Notes under the pieces: model-generated
What the model was told of the DNA's origin: nothing
Seen by the model: only the letters and a program-made list of their open reading frames with translations
Database searches by the model: none
Program-made: the position numbers and the translations under genes
Source of the DNA: Heliocybe sulcata
Taxonomy: Eukaryota; Basidiomycota; Agaricomycetes; Gloeophyllales; Gloeophyllaceae
Direction of reading: 5' to 3'
Length of the DNA: 64,000 nucleotides
Assembly: GCA_004369045.1 (NCBI GenBank)
Contig: ML213516.1
Span: forward strand, 13,250 to 77,249
In this document: positions 32,558-46,972 of the stretch, piece after piece
Position numbering within the stretch: position 1 is the first letter of the stretch
How the letters are laid out: each line of letters starts with the position of its first letter

Positions 32558-34292
32558 ATGTCCATCTATCGACCGACACCGACGGACTCGTTTCCGACAG
32601 ATACCTCTGTACTGCAAGGAGAAACGGAAGAGACATTGTCAAAACATATCCCATCCCCAGAATACCCGGCTCAGCCACTCAATCGCAATGCCCACCTCCA
32701 ATGGCTGGTGCGCAACATGGTGCAAGGGTTTCCGACACGATACACGAGCCAGGATGCGAGCCAGCCGTGGCTGATGTTCTGGACGCTGCAAAGTCTAAGT
32801 ACTTTGCAAGCAGGATTGGATTCGGGAAACAAGCAGAAGTGAGCATACGAGACTCGTCGGGTGTGCCGATTGTTTCACTCGTATGCAGGGCGATAGACAC
32901 GATTATGTCGTGGCAGTATCCAGAAGGAGGCTTTGGTGGTGGACCAGGTCAGGCGCCGCATCTCCTAGCGACGTATGCGTCGGTGTGTGCGTTGGCGAAT
33001 GTCGGCAGACCGGGGCCAGGTGGAGGCTGGGACGAGATTGACCGGTAAGTCGCTGCCCGCTTGATACATATTCGATTTCAAACGCGCTCTGCTACTCGCA
33101 GAGAGAAGATGTACAAGTTCTTCTTGTCGGTGAAGCAGGCCGATGGCTCCTTTACCGTCATGCGCCACGGCGAAGTGGATGTCCGGTACGCGCCGCGCAT
33201 ACAGCCAGCCATTCTCGTCTGAATGTCATAACCAGTGGAATATACTGCCTGCTTGTCGTAGCAACCCTCCTCGATCTCCTCACGCCCGAGCTCGTGGCGG
33301 GCACCCCTGCCTTCCTCGCGTCCTGCCAGACCTACGAAGGCGGCTTCTCCTCCTCCTCTCAGCCATACTTCTCCTCCGGGACCCTCTTATCCTCTCCGCG
33401 CCCTCCATTGGGCGAAGCACACGGCGGGTACACCTTCTGCGCCCTCGCGTCGTGGGTGCTTATCAAATCATTCCAACCACCTCCCTACGGCGTGGATATC
33501 GACGTTAAGAGGCTTCTGAGATGGCTCGTAATGATGCAGGGCTCTGAGATTGAGCTGGGCGGATTTAAGGGGAGGACGAACAAGCTCGTGGATGGCTGTT
33601 ATTCCTGGTGGGTCGGCGGGGCATTTGCGTTACTGGAGATGCTGGGCATGCCTGCCGCTCGAACAGAGGCCCCCACAGCGCACTCTGACACCGACGATGA
33701 ATGGGATGATGTGGATGGTCAGTCTTACCCCTTACGTCCGTCCGTCGTGCAATATTCAACCGTACCAGATACACTGTTCAATCGTAAGGCTTTGCAAGAG
33801 TATGTCTTATACGCTGGTCAACACCCGACGGGCGGTTTGCGGGATAAGCCTCCCAAGACCTCTGATGCATACCACACGCTGGGATGTCTGTCGGGCTTGG
33901 CATCCGCCCAGCACCATGTTACGCCGTCGACGAGAAGACGGGAGGAAATTACCCTCCTGTGGGAGTCCAATACAGGTGAGTGTACCTGTGCCGCGATAAC
34001 AGGCTGTTGTTTACACTGCTCAAGCAGAGTGCGCATTCACCGAGCAGCGCAAGAGTGCGTTCATAGACGCACTCGCTTGGGTAGAGGAAGAGGGAGCGTC
34101 GAAGTACGTAGGGAGCTCTGCGGATCGTTTGGTATGCCATTTGTCCTCGCTCCTAGCTCGACGTTCACGCTCGGCCCATTGCAGAATGCTATGCATCCAG
34201 TGTTCAACCTCACGATGACCCACACGGATACGATGATGGGCCATTTCTATCAGCAAACGGTGCCCCCAAGGCTGATGAGAAGGAATGTATGA
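32558..34292 (+). CDS. RAM1: Protein farnesyltransferase beta subunit
   Basis: Catalytic subunit that attaches farnesyl to CaaX proteins such as Ras and mating pheromones. About 490 residues, six exons. The alpha-alpha barrel repeats are visible: WQYPEGGFGGGPGQAPHLLA, VKQADGSFTVMRHGEVDVR, ASCQTYEGGFS, EAHGGYTFCALASWVL, NKLVDGCYSWWVGGAFALLE and GGLRDKPPKTSDAYHTLGCL. The zinc ligands Asp and Cys sit in VDGCYSWW and the His in DAYHT. An insert rich in acid residues (DTDDEWDDVDG) lies between repeats, longer than in yeast. The start ATG at 32558 gives MSIYRPTPTDSFPTDTS and matches the usual short N-terminus. The last exon ends VPPRLMRRNV. The gene looks whole. Its neighbours are not functionally related. 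Confidence 0.95.
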
Positions 34293-34658
34293 ATGTATAT
34301 CCTGTGCAAGTCTATTCACAAGGTGTAGGATTATTGTAAGAGTAGAAATATATACAGTAGCACGGTACACGCCGTCCCAGGGCGCCGATTTGCGCAAAGC
34401 TTGAAGCTTGAGCTTGAGGGTCAGCATCTCTCCTGTCGCAGTACGTCGTCCTCGTCGTCCTCATTGCGCGCCTCTTCGCTGTTGTCTATAGAGCTCGTCG
34501 TCGTCGACCATGCTAGGCAACATAAAAAATCCGAGCAGATATCGATCTAAAAGTGACTCATTATCGATATGCCATCGGCAACATACCTTATACCCAAAAT
34601 TTTGGCCTCTCGAACCGCACCGTTCCTTCGCCAGTTACGCTCACCCAAATTCCTCTTA
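34293..34658. other. Intergenic region and promoter of the SPE3-LYS9 gene
   Basis: No gene seen. It holds the 3' trailer of the farnesyltransferase gene and the leader of the next gene, both on the plus strand. Confidence 0.5.
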
Positions 34659-37298
<2,640 letters not shown>

Positions 37299-37767
37299 GC
37301 GGTGGCAGGTGCAAGAGCTGATGTGCAAGATATAGATGTATCCTTAGTTCAGCTGGCTTCCCTATGAAGAGTGTATGTTGGTTAAACGATATGTGCTTCC
37401 GGCAGCGAAAGCAGGTGGAAGAGAATGATGTCCCCCGCATAGGCTGTCTGAATCCGTTTTTAAGCTGGCTCCCGGAGTCAGGTGGCTTAGTAGCTTGGAA
37501 AGATGTGGGATAGTTTATAAGTGACAGGTCTGCCTATGCAGTATGACTGAGTCTCGTTAAGACCCGACGTCGAGACCTTCAGGAGCGAAAACAACATATA
37601 GTATATTATGTCTTAATACAGTGATTATACAATAGCGATTAATAGGGCATGTCCAACCAAAAGAAACAATAATGTAATGGTAACGTTGGAGGAGAGTCGT
37701 CTCAAATATAGTTAGTTCAGATTATCCGCGGGTTTGATTTGGAAGTTAGTACTCTCAAGTAACAAAG
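37299..37767. other. Convergent intergenic region
   Basis: AT-richer spacer between the 3' ends of SPE3-LYS9 and the P450 gene. No gene seen. Confidence 0.5.
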
Positions 37768-39772
37768 CTATTTGAGCGGTACAATATCGATGTCGAAAGG
37801 CTTTATGTGACTGGTCGACACAAAACGGCAAGGTCAGCGCCGCCGGTGTCAGAGCTATATCCCCATAGCTCACCTGGTTAACCCACTAGTATACTCAAGC
37901 GGGGGTAACCCTCCGGCAGTCTCCTTGACAGAGGGAGAGATCTTGAACCGAGACAAGGTACCTGCCATTATGAGCAGCATCGACGTTTCAGCGAAATGCG
38001 AGCCTAAGATAATTCAAATTAGCAGAGGAGTCTGAGTCGCCAGACGGGGCCGAGTCCACCTGGACATCCGCGTCTGCCGAACCCGAACGCATACGCTCGA
38101 GGATCGGGCTGCACAGCATTGCCTGTGTCGTCCGCGATAAATCTTGTGGGATCGAAAGAGTATGGGTCAGGGTACATCTGCTCGTCATGCATGATAGACC
38201 TAAAGCGCACTATAAGACTACCGTCCATGTGACGAGATGGCATGGTTCTCACCAAACGTTAGCCATGACCGTCGCATGCTTTGGAATACTGTAACCTTCG
38301 TATAAATCTCCCTCGATCACTTGATGGGGCAAAGCTGGCAGAAATTAGCTTGTCAGAACGCCGATCAATGCCGTATGCGAAGATTCCTCCTACCCAGTGG
38401 AGCGACCGGTGCGGATCGTAGCACTTCTTTCAGCACCGCAGCAAGGTAGACAAATTTTGGTAGATCGCTGACAGAGGGCAGCTGGCTCACCCCATCGATC
38501 TCGATAATTTCTGACCGCGCACGCTCCTGAACATCGGGGTGCACGGCCATCAAGAGAACGAAGGACGTCAGGGCTGAGAACGTCTGGCTCAGAGAGTGAT
38601 ATCGTAAGTTCTGAGAGCGTCGTGTGGTCGAAAATCGACTGACAGTATCGGCAGCTCCCGCGTAGAGCCCGCCTGATGCCCATTTTATTATATCCTCTTC
38701 GTTTGCAGTGACAATCTTCCCGTTGCTTGGCCTAAGAAGCCGAGTAGTGAAGCAGTCCTTATCCGTACCGGCTGCCTGTGACATGAGCAAGTTCATGGAT
38801 TATCCCAACCCTGAGCCAGAGATACGACGCACCATCTGATCTCGTACCCATTTATGGGGAGTACCCGACAATGCGTCCAACTCTTTTCGCCATATCACCG
38901 CTTGCCGTTGGAAACCGGCACCAGGAAACCACGACGGCACAAAGCGCACTGGATAAAAGGTGATTATCGGGCTTAAGACACTGCCATGACCACGGCTACT
39001 CACACAAGGGAAAATAATTCACCAACCAGCGACCTGGAGCCATGGCACGGCCGCTGATTTGAGAGGCCTCCTCCGCCGTTCGGACGAAGAAATCGTCCTG
39101 CCCTGAAATGGTGTATCCATACGCTACTCTCATGATCACAGCTGCGGCATTCCTGGGAACCGATCAATTCCAGGGCCCATGGCTCCAATTGGTTATCAGT
39201 GAACTTACCTCCGAATATGTCCTTGGTATGATGCCGGTGAATCCTCAAGGCGTTGAACAAAGTCTATTAGCTCGCTTTCCAGTAGCGGGGCATATGACAA
39301 TGTGGCGCGCTGGTTGATACCGGTTCTCAGAAGTGCTCTATATTGTCTGTGCCTCTCATCGGTTGCTGGAATATTGAAGACAGTGTTCCTCCGGCCGCAT
39401 AGATCATGTAACATCCATGACCGAGGGCGGTCAGAGTACAGCTGTGACCGATTATTCAGTAGGTCATGGACAGCTTTAGTGCTGTTCAAGACGACAATCG
39501 TCTGGTTGTATATCCGGAAGGACATGACGGCACCTACTGGAAGGATAAACGGCGAGAAAGTCGGACGCACAGATTAAACACCAACCGTACTCCTCGCTCC
39601 ATCTAGCGTAGCTGATCCATGGATGCTCCTTAGAGATCAAATTCGTGACTCCGCTGGGTAGCCAACTACGAGGACCAGGAGGAGCAGGAGCCGTCCTGCG
39701 ACCGCGGCGGATCCATGCTGCGACGAGCAGGAGGGAAAGAGCCACTAAGTAAGATAGGTAGGTGAAAGTCAT
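37768..39772 (-). CDS. Cytochrome P450 monooxygenase
   Basis: Membrane-anchored P450 of about 490 residues with ten or eleven short introns, all in frame. The N-terminal anchor is FTYLSYLVALSLLLVAAWI, followed by the proline-rich hinge TAPAPPGPRSWLPSG. The C-helix region reads RHRQYRALLRTGIN. The I-helix oxygen-binding motif is GLYAGAADT followed across an intron by TFSA. The ExxR motif is LKEVLR. The PERF-like motif is FDPTRF, and the heme loop is FGFGRRGCPG, with the cysteine ligand next to an intron. The final exons give EYTSG and SHIKPFDIDIVPLK. The layout resembles the OrdA-like P450s expanded in wood-decay fungi. The substrate cannot be predicted; no biosynthetic cluster surrounds it. 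Confidence 0.92.
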
Positions 39773-41031
39773 TAAGGTACGTACAAGGACATCCCCTGCA
39801 GCCTTAAGAGTACATGGCTAGGACAAAGGCTGTTCCCAATGACCAGACATAAAACACCACGAATAATGGAGATATGACTTCTGGACAGTGTCACACCGAC
39901 TCGGACATGTAGTTTCAGTACTGGGACTGGGTGAATACCTGTAAGAACGAATCTGGAAACCTGGCCAGCGAAGATCGAGATTGGCCGTACGTCCTCGGCC
40001 TAGGACGGACAAGCCGACTATAATAGTAAAGAGGTCAATATTGTTTCAAATCACGTTCGATATCAGCCATTCCAGGCAGGTTTGCGGGAGGCAAAAGGCC
40101 CTTAGGGTGAACCGGACCTGAAGCACCCGAAGCAGTCCACGTGGAGTACAGCGCCTTCATCAAGACTCTCGAGCTTGAAGGGGGAAAAGTACCGGATTCC
40201 TGAGACGCAACTACGCCGGATCTGAGTGGCCGAGATATTCGGGTTTAACTTGATCGAAACCATACTTTATCCTGGACACCGCCTTCAATTATTTCTGGCG
40301 ACATTCATACTCGACCACATCACATGGCGGAGTTTCGTCACTTTAACTAGAAAAGTGTGACAAAATAGGGAAATACCGCCCGCTCAGAGCGACTTTCGCC
40401 ATGTACGCCTATCGCATCTCGAGCGGATATTGTGAGCTGGTGGATAAACTCACTAGACCATCAGTGGGATAGCTCGCCCTCAGATTGATCGCCCGCGGCT
40501 GGGAACGAGCGGCCTGCCGAATAAACACGTAAATTGGCTGGTAGAATGGGCAGACAAATGCCAGTGACGTTTCAGCATCCTGGTTGAAATGATGGTGAGG
40601 CCGCTCAACTCTAACAGGGAGAAGGCTGTACACGGCGACTGACCTTATTACATGCTTCATCATGACAGATTCGGTTTGCAACTACAGAAACGTATAACGA
40701 AATATTTGCAATTGATACCACAGCCGGTATATTTCCCTGCTAGAGACTGTGCCGTGGTAAGTATACGCCAATATGAGAGATTGCAATGCCGCAGTCATCA
40801 TTGAAGCCTGCATGGTTAGGACATGCCGTACGCGCCGCCGTTTGACGGGCTATCGGCGATCAGAGACGAGAGTAAAGGCACACCAGCAGTGGGTAGGCTT
40901 GATTCCCGGGACTCGGTACCTTCTCAGTCAACCTATGTTACTGTGCGTACACGTGAGTCATATTTCATCTGGAAAGCGTACTTGGTTAGCCGCGACGCCA
41001 CAGATGCACTAAACCGACTGGACCTTTTTGT
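39773..41031. other. Gene-free stretch
   Basis: 5' region of the P450 gene and 3' region of the TIM-barrel gene. Frames near 40409-40681 (minus) and 40773-41035 (plus) have no motif. Confidence 0.4.
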
Positions 41032-42273
41032 CTAGATCTTCAGATCCTTGAACTTCCTAGCACTTTCAGTGAGAGCTATCTCGACCGGCAACCTCTCCAA
41101 ACTGCTGGCTCCGAAAAAGCCTTGCACGCCTTTCGTCCTATCCAGAACGTATTGCACGTCATCAGGCTCAGCCACAGGGCCGCCGTGGACGAGGACAATA
41201 ATGTCAGGCTTCGCGGCCCGAGCTGCGTCGGCCATCTCTTGGGTCATGCGTATGCAGTCGTCTAGCGTCTTCGAAGACTGGGCACCGATCGCTGCGTGAT
41301 GGCGCGGATCATAGTACCCAGTTTTAGCTCGGGGCATGAGATGTTGTCCGATCGTACTCACAGCCTTTGGTTGTCAAGCCCAGATGAGCTGATATGCAAT
41401 CTGGTCAGCCGGCTGCGTGCAGAGTACCTACGTGGACCTACCCACGATAACATCCGCTCCTGCCTCAGCCATACGAGTTGCTTCGTCCGGATTGAAAACG
41501 TAGGGAGTAGTTAAAAGACCGAGCTTTCGCGCCTCCCTTACCATTTCAACTTCCTTCTCGTAACCCATCCCCGTCTCCTCCAGGTTTTGTCGGAACGTAC
41601 CATCGATGAGGCCGACACTGTGACCAAAGTGACTCTCGCGATCATCGAAGGACCGGAATCACGGAGCTACTCACGTAGGGAAGTTCTGAAAGGTTGAGTG
41701 TTGCAGCGCGACAGCATCTCATGAGCTGCAGGCTGCCAGTTGCCAGAACCGGGAAGCTGCTTACCTGAACACCAGCAAATCCTATGTCTCGCAGCTCGCG
41801 TAGAAAGCGAGGAATGCTGCGAAACGGATCCGATGCGCAGACACCGGCTAGGACAGGCGTGTGATGCACGACCGGCAATACTTCCCTGGCCTAGTTGAGG
41901 CGTATGAGCCAAAACATCGGTAGCCAGATTGTTGTAATTGCAGTGCTTACCATATCAACCACCGTGGCATTAGCATCACCCTACATCAAAGCTTCATGTA
42001 AGACAAGTATCTCCTCATATCTCCCTCATATTATCAGATCGACGCACGTACATACGGCATCAAGCCCGCCAGCGAGCCTCTTCCGGCCATCCGATACCGA
42101 CCGGAGTTGTAGATGATCAGTAAGTCGCCTCCGCCTTGCTCGATGAACTTCGCCGAGATACCAGTCCCGGCGCCTCCTCCGAGGATGGGTTTGCCAGACT
42201 TGACCACGGCCTGCAGGCGAGCGAGGGCTTCGCGACCGTCAGCGGGAGGCTTGTCGTACTTCGGAGTCGACAT
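41032..42273 (-). CDS. Tm-1-type TIM-barrel protein (PEP_hydrolase family)
   Basis: About 280 residues in seven exons. It matches the C-terminal TIM-barrel part of the plant Tm-1 protein along its whole length: [139 protein letters not shown] and [20 protein letters not shown]. The annotation as phosphoenolpyruvate hydrolase-like is by family only; the reaction is not established. The gene looks whole. The partner half (UPF0261) is encoded at 52927-54472 on the other strand. In plants both are one polypeptide, so a complex or shared pathway is likely. Start at the ATG of [17 protein letters not shown]. Confidence 0.92.
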
Positions 42274-42628
42274 GGTGGGCAGAAAGCGTGAGTCTGGAGT
42301 AGCAGGAATGCATGAGTAGGCATTAAGTCACGCATAACCGTCATGGTAAGAATAGGCTCTCGATGACAACATGTCGTGGGCCAGCAGGTCCGGCGTCTAA
42401 CCGGCAGAATAGCAGTGCCGATGCCCGTATGAGAGCTAAGTAGTGTATCGTGCCGCAGAAAGACCGCTACGGATGGCAAAAGGATGGGCAGATAGCTAAT
42501 ACAGTGGCAGAACATATACTTCTAGGTATGCTACAAAAGATGCTGAGGTTAGATGGCACTCGATCGCGGAAAAGACAATTGAAATCTGACGTCGAGTGTC
42601 TTTGGCGATGAAAAGCTACGGTACATCT
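42274..42628. other. Promoter region of the TIM-barrel gene
   Basis: Spacer between two minus-strand genes. No gene or repeat seen. Confidence 0.4.
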
Positions 42629-44165
42629 CTAGCCAAAACCGCCATCTTCGACGTCTTCAATGAGATCCCAGCCTTCCTCTTCTTCCGGTATGGGTCGCGA
42701 TTTCCGGACGGGACGAGGTCCGTCCGTTGACATTCGATGTGGCTTGGCCCGCTGCCGAGGAACGGGCTTCGCGGACGTCGCTTGCAGCAACTGCGCAAAG
42801 TCCAGCGGAAAATTGGGCGGCGTAGGCGGTGGGAGTAGAGGGTGTGTCTCGTGTGATCGCCTAGATTGTATGCCAGTTGCCACAATCATATTTCAGGAGG
42901 CAAAGTGACACTTACCGGCCGAGATCACCGCTACAGCATACGGCCCATAGATTGCTGAGGACATTGCCTGCCTGGGAAAGTGGCACATCCACGGACTGTG
43001 TATAGGCCAAGTAGCAGATATTGTAGAGAAGCATTGCAAATGCAGTAGTAAATGATGACTGTGACGACTCCGCGGCATCGACATATGACTCAGACATGGA
43101 CGCCGATATCGGCGGCGCGGAGACTGTGGGACTACCACTGGCTGCTGGCGCTGACGACAGATGCAGCGGCTGTTTCGAAGACCACCTGGAAACATGCATG
43201 AGCAAAGGGAACTTTTGCCGCTCATGATGAAACAAACCTAGCCCAGCCACCGTGATCAGTGCCTCTGACAGCCCCGATCCAGGGCTGCCCTACACCCAGT
43301 TTCTCGCCGCTCCACGTCACTTCGAACGGGAGCCTGATACCGAGATAGAAGGTCAGCAGTCCCAGGAAATGGATGGTATGGGTGAGGACAGCATTAATGT
43401 GGTCTGGCGGATAACCTGCAAATAATCGTAAGTGTTCCTGTCGCACTGCGTATGACTTGGGATGGCCTTACGTCGAATGTCGCCCGGAACAGGCAGCACA
43501 AGATCGCCGATGGTCCACTCTCCTTTCGTACCAGCTTTACTACCTATCGGCGGTCTCCCGCCGACCTCCACGACATGGAACACTTCGACCAATTCCTGTA
43601 CGAGTCCCGACCGAGCCCTTGCCAGAGTATCTGATAATGCCGACAGTTCCTGAGATTCGCGGGCAATGAGGGAGTCAAGCGGAGTCGCAGGGATGAGCTT
43701 TGCTGCAGATAAGTTACGACGCCGGGTGGCGAGGCTTTCACGGAGGGACCTGAGTCGTTCACGAGCTTCAATACATTTGAGTGTGAAATGGAGGTAGATT
43801 GATATAGGTGGGTGCACGTAGGCAGAGTCGATGGACGTATGTAGCATCGGAGTACTCACCTTTACTATTCTCCTTCCTGAGTTTCGCCAATGCCGCAGTA
43901 ACTTCCTGGACGCGCGTCTCGCTCTCCGCGAGGTCTGCTCGCCTCCTTCGAGATTCCTCGACCGTACCCAGAGACCGAGACGCTTTGGCAACCTGCTCGT
44001 CACGTTCCGCTGCTGCATGATGTATCTTTCTTCTGAAATCACGCAGACTGGGCATATTTCATCCAACAAAGCCATATCTCTGAATCGGTTGGATACTCAC
44101 TGCATGCGCAAACAATCTGTGCAGTAAAACTGCCTAGCTTTGAACTCGCAGTTCTTACAATCCAT
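42629..44165 (-). CDS. ATG14: Atg14/UVRAG-domain autophagy protein
   Basis: Probable autophagy-specific subunit of the class III PI3-kinase complex. The small first exon encodes two CxxC pairs (CKNCEF and CTDCLR), as in the N-terminus of Atg14/Barkor. A long coiled coil follows (LRDFRRKIHHAAAERDEQVA, VQEVTAALAKLRKENSK and LATRRRNLSAAKL), then the domain typical of this family: LVQELVEVFHVVEVGG, WTIGDLVLPVPGDIRR, YPPDHINAVLTHTIHFLGLL, LGIRLPFEVTW and AMLLYNICYLAYTQSVDVPL. The tail is acidic (PEEEEGWDLIEDVEDGGFG). About 430 residues, five or six exons. A Vps38/UVRAG identity is less likely because of the Cys pairs. It is transcribed divergently from the F-box gene. Confidence 0.82.
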
Positions 44166-44532
44166 GGTAAATAGTATGGCCGTGAGCCTGCCCAGTATAC
44201 ATCGACGAGGCGACTCGGCAAGCGAGAGGTAAGGGCAAAGAAAATTCTCACGATAATTAATAGTATCACACGGTAAGTAAATACTCCTTATCACCAAAGG
44301 AGGAGCGCGGTTGCAATTAAATCCTCGCTTGTTAGCTCGTAACGCGTAACTTCTGACCTCGACTTGTCTCGAATTCACCATGTTATAGGATCGCTGTAAG
44401 GCTACGGTATTCTCAGAAGCAGTCTCCCTGGTGAGATATACTAGGGCGCTTCATAATACTCTGCGGAGAGCAGCACGACTACGGCGACTTCACCATCTTG
44501 ACCCTGGACCCTGACGAGCAGAGCTTCTCCTC
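44166..44532. promoter_or_regulatory. Shared divergent promoter of ATG14 and the F-box gene
   Basis: 367 bases separate two start codons that face away from each other. No TATA box stands out. Confidence 0.4.
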
Positions 44533-45489
44533 ATGGAACGTATACCGGTCGAAACATGGCACATCATCTTCGCATATGCATGCATAGACGGTGGATTTAC
44601 CGCTCGGGCTCTTTCTAGGACGTGCCGCTACTTCCGAGAGGCGTCCAAATTGGTTCGATACCAGTCTCTAAAGCTGGAAGGATTGCACCAGCTCCATGCA
44701 TTCTATGCGATAGCTGCTAATGAAGCATGCCTTGGCATACGATCGCTGTTCATAAGCGACGTAACCCCTGCATCTTCCGGAGACTCTGAAGATGCTGGTC
44801 AACAGCCTGCAGCTCTGCGAGGCAGATGGCCCCGAGAGCAGGTTCAAGAGAGGGACGCCCTCATCAAAACAATCCTCGCTATTGCGGTACAAACCCTCGA
44901 GATTCTCTTCCTGGATCTCCGTCACGGCCGAAATTACCTTTTCGCTCCCGCAGATCTGCCAGTTCTCCGAGAGCTTACCGTATACGGGACATACGACTCT
45001 TCCACCGACAGCATCACCGCAGCCCTGCAGCCCTTCGCTCAACTGAGGCGTCTCCATTTCAACGGGTCGTATGACATTCTATCGCAGGGGTCCAACCTAG
45101 TTGCAGCATTGGCAGAGGTTAACCGCCTTGCGCCATCGCTGACTCATCTGGGCTGCACGGACGGCAACATCATCCAGTTGCATCAGATTGCATCCGCGCT
45201 TGGCATAGTTTCGAACTCTCGACCGATCAGAGACTCGATCCCGAGGACGGTTACCCATATATACTTTAACGACCAACGACTAGTCCACCTGATGTACTCT
45301 CAGGGAGCACGCTCTCTCAGGAGTTTGGTTGTCCGAGAGGCGTCGAGGAAGACGACCAGTAACGAGGAGGTTCTGAAGTGTTGGTCGGCAGCGACCCAGG
45401 GCCAAGAGTGGTTCTGGGCGAGCGCTGTCAATATCGCGCTCTGGAACCGCAACTTTCCAAGATTAGATCGTCTTCATCTAATGATCTGA
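44533..45489 (+). CDS. F-box protein
   Basis: Single exon, 318 residues. The N-terminal F-box reads IPVETWHIIFAYACID followed by ALSRTCRYFREASKLVRYQS, fitting the L/P...W..I...C..L..F.R pattern that binds Skp1. The rest alternates hydrophobic and polar stretches (LEILFLDLRHGR, LPVLRELTVYGT, FAQLRRLHFNGS, APSLTHLGCTDG) like a degenerate leucine-rich repeat. It probably recruits an unknown substrate to an SCF ubiquitin ligase. Such genes are numerous in Agaricomycetes and evolve fast. The lack of introns is unusual among its neighbours but common in this class. Confidence 0.85.
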   Translation: MERIPVETWHIIFAYACIDGGFTARALSRTCRYFREASKLVRYQSLKLEGLHQLHAFYAIAANEACLGIRSLFISDVTPASSGDSEDAGQQPAALRGRWPREQVQERDALIKTILAIAVQTLEILFLDLRHGRNYLFAPADLPVLRELTVYGTYDSSTDSITAALQPFAQLRRLHFNGSYDILSQGSNLVAALAEVNRLAPSLTHLGCTDGNIIQLHQIASALGIVSNSRPIRDSIPRTVTHIYFNDQRLVHLMYSQGARSLRSLVVREASRKTTSNEEVLKCWSAATQGQEWFWASAVNIALWNRNFPRLDRLHLMI

Positions 45490-46094
45490 CTACGATCCTT
45501 TCCTGCAACCGCAGACCTGTATCTTCAGTTCCCTCGGCTGGCGTGCGGTTCACCAGCATCGTCTGCCATCCTGGCTTCCGACTCCCTTCATCTCAACATA
45601 CCATCTCTCAAATTCTATATGCTTGGTCCTTTTGACTTAACTGGCGTTTATGGCTCCCAAGCCGTAGTCGCCGGAAGCATCTTGGAGGCAGTGCTTTTAT
45701 TAGAACTCGACCGCCATCTTGCGTGGCATTGTATGCTGTCTTGATTTCTGCCGGTGGTGTCCTCCTCAGCTTGAGATTTGCTCTGCGCCAGGTGCGCAAA
45801 ACAGACTTCGCCATATTCTCCTTCTAGATGTCTTTCCATAGATGCTCCGAAATATGTATCTCCTGGTTCTGCGCCCGAAGCCCTTTGCCAGCCAGAATAG
45901 GCAACATCGGCGTCCGTGCTCGACTACAATATGATAAGCCTAGTTCCCTTGGCTGAGTGTCGTGTTACTTTCCCTCGAGTCGCATCATCCAGTTATCTCC
46001 TCCGTTATGCTGCCCGACGTTAGCCTGTGGAGCACTGCTCCGACTCTCAGTGTAATATATGACCCTTTACAGTTGTGCTTCGGCGCATACTACC
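45490..46094. other. Gene-free stretch
   Basis: Leader and promoter of the small membrane protein gene and 3' trailer of the F-box gene. No gene seen. Confidence 0.4.
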
Positions 46095-46670
46095 ATGATT
46101 CTACACTTCACCATTGCATCGTTCCTATCAATCGCGGCGCTCGCGGAAGCGCAAGAGCAGACTTCATCTCAAGCGACTACCAAGTGGCCGGTGGGCGCCT
46201 GGGTCGGTTTAGCCATTGGTAAGTCGCCTCCTACAAGAAATCCGCGCGTGACGGGACTCAGAACTTGATATGCAGGCATCACCGTCCTTTGCGCTCTTGT
46301 CGCCATCGTCATAGCAAGAGTGGACTACTACTGCTGCTTCAGCAGGCCGGAGTCCCCTGGATTATCTTACGATAACGAGTGGCAGCCTCCCTACTCACAC
46401 CCATCACCTACCTTCGTCCACGGACTGGTCGTCCCAAGCCACGGCTCCAGTGCGAGCAGTGAAGATCCGCCCGGCTATCTTGGAGCAGGCTATAGGCCGA
46501 GTTACTCGGGAGGCGGGTACAGAGGACGAGATCCGCAGCCAAGGAGGGGGCTGAATTACGATTATTATCATCCGCCTCCTGGACTGGAAGACAGAAGTTC
46601 GGAGGTAGCCTCCCCGAAGAGAGCGCATGCAAAGGTCGGGAATTCCATTGAATTTGCCAGATATACATAA
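46095..46670 (+). CDS. Small type I membrane protein with a PPxY motif
   Basis: About 172 residues, two exons. A signal peptide (MILHFTIASFLSIAALAEAQ) is followed by a short Ser/Thr-rich extracellular segment, one transmembrane helix interrupted by the intron (VGAWVGLAIG, then ITVLCALVAIVIAR) and a juxtamembrane CC pair (DYYCCF), a likely palmitoylation site. The cytosolic tail is rich in Pro, Tyr, Gly and Ser and contains EDPPGY, which fits the PPxY motif bound by WW domains of Rsp5/Nedd4 ligases; YYHPPPG lies further on. The layout recalls yeast Rcr1/Rcr2-type adaptors, but no sequence identity beyond the motif can be claimed. Confidence 0.7.
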
Positions 46671-46972
46671 GCTGATTAACGAACAGTCTGTCTCGTCCGT
46701 GAACCATCGAGTTCATGGGCAACAGATTCGTGGATAGACAACCGCCTTCTACCGCGGTCATACCCTTGGTGATAGCTGCATATGGCAACCGACTTTCTCT
46801 ACAATAGATCAAGGTGTCCAGAGACGAAACACCGAGCAATGACTTGTCCTACTGGTTGTGCTATCATGTATTTATTCTCGTCATAGCACCTAACCAGAAC
46901 GCGCGATGTATATCATGACTGTCGCATGCCAAAGTCTAACCAAAACCTGGCTAGATCCGTGTCCCTGCTATC
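46671..46972. other. Convergent intergenic region
   Basis: Spacer between the small membrane protein gene and the BTB gene; no gene seen. Confidence 0.4.
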
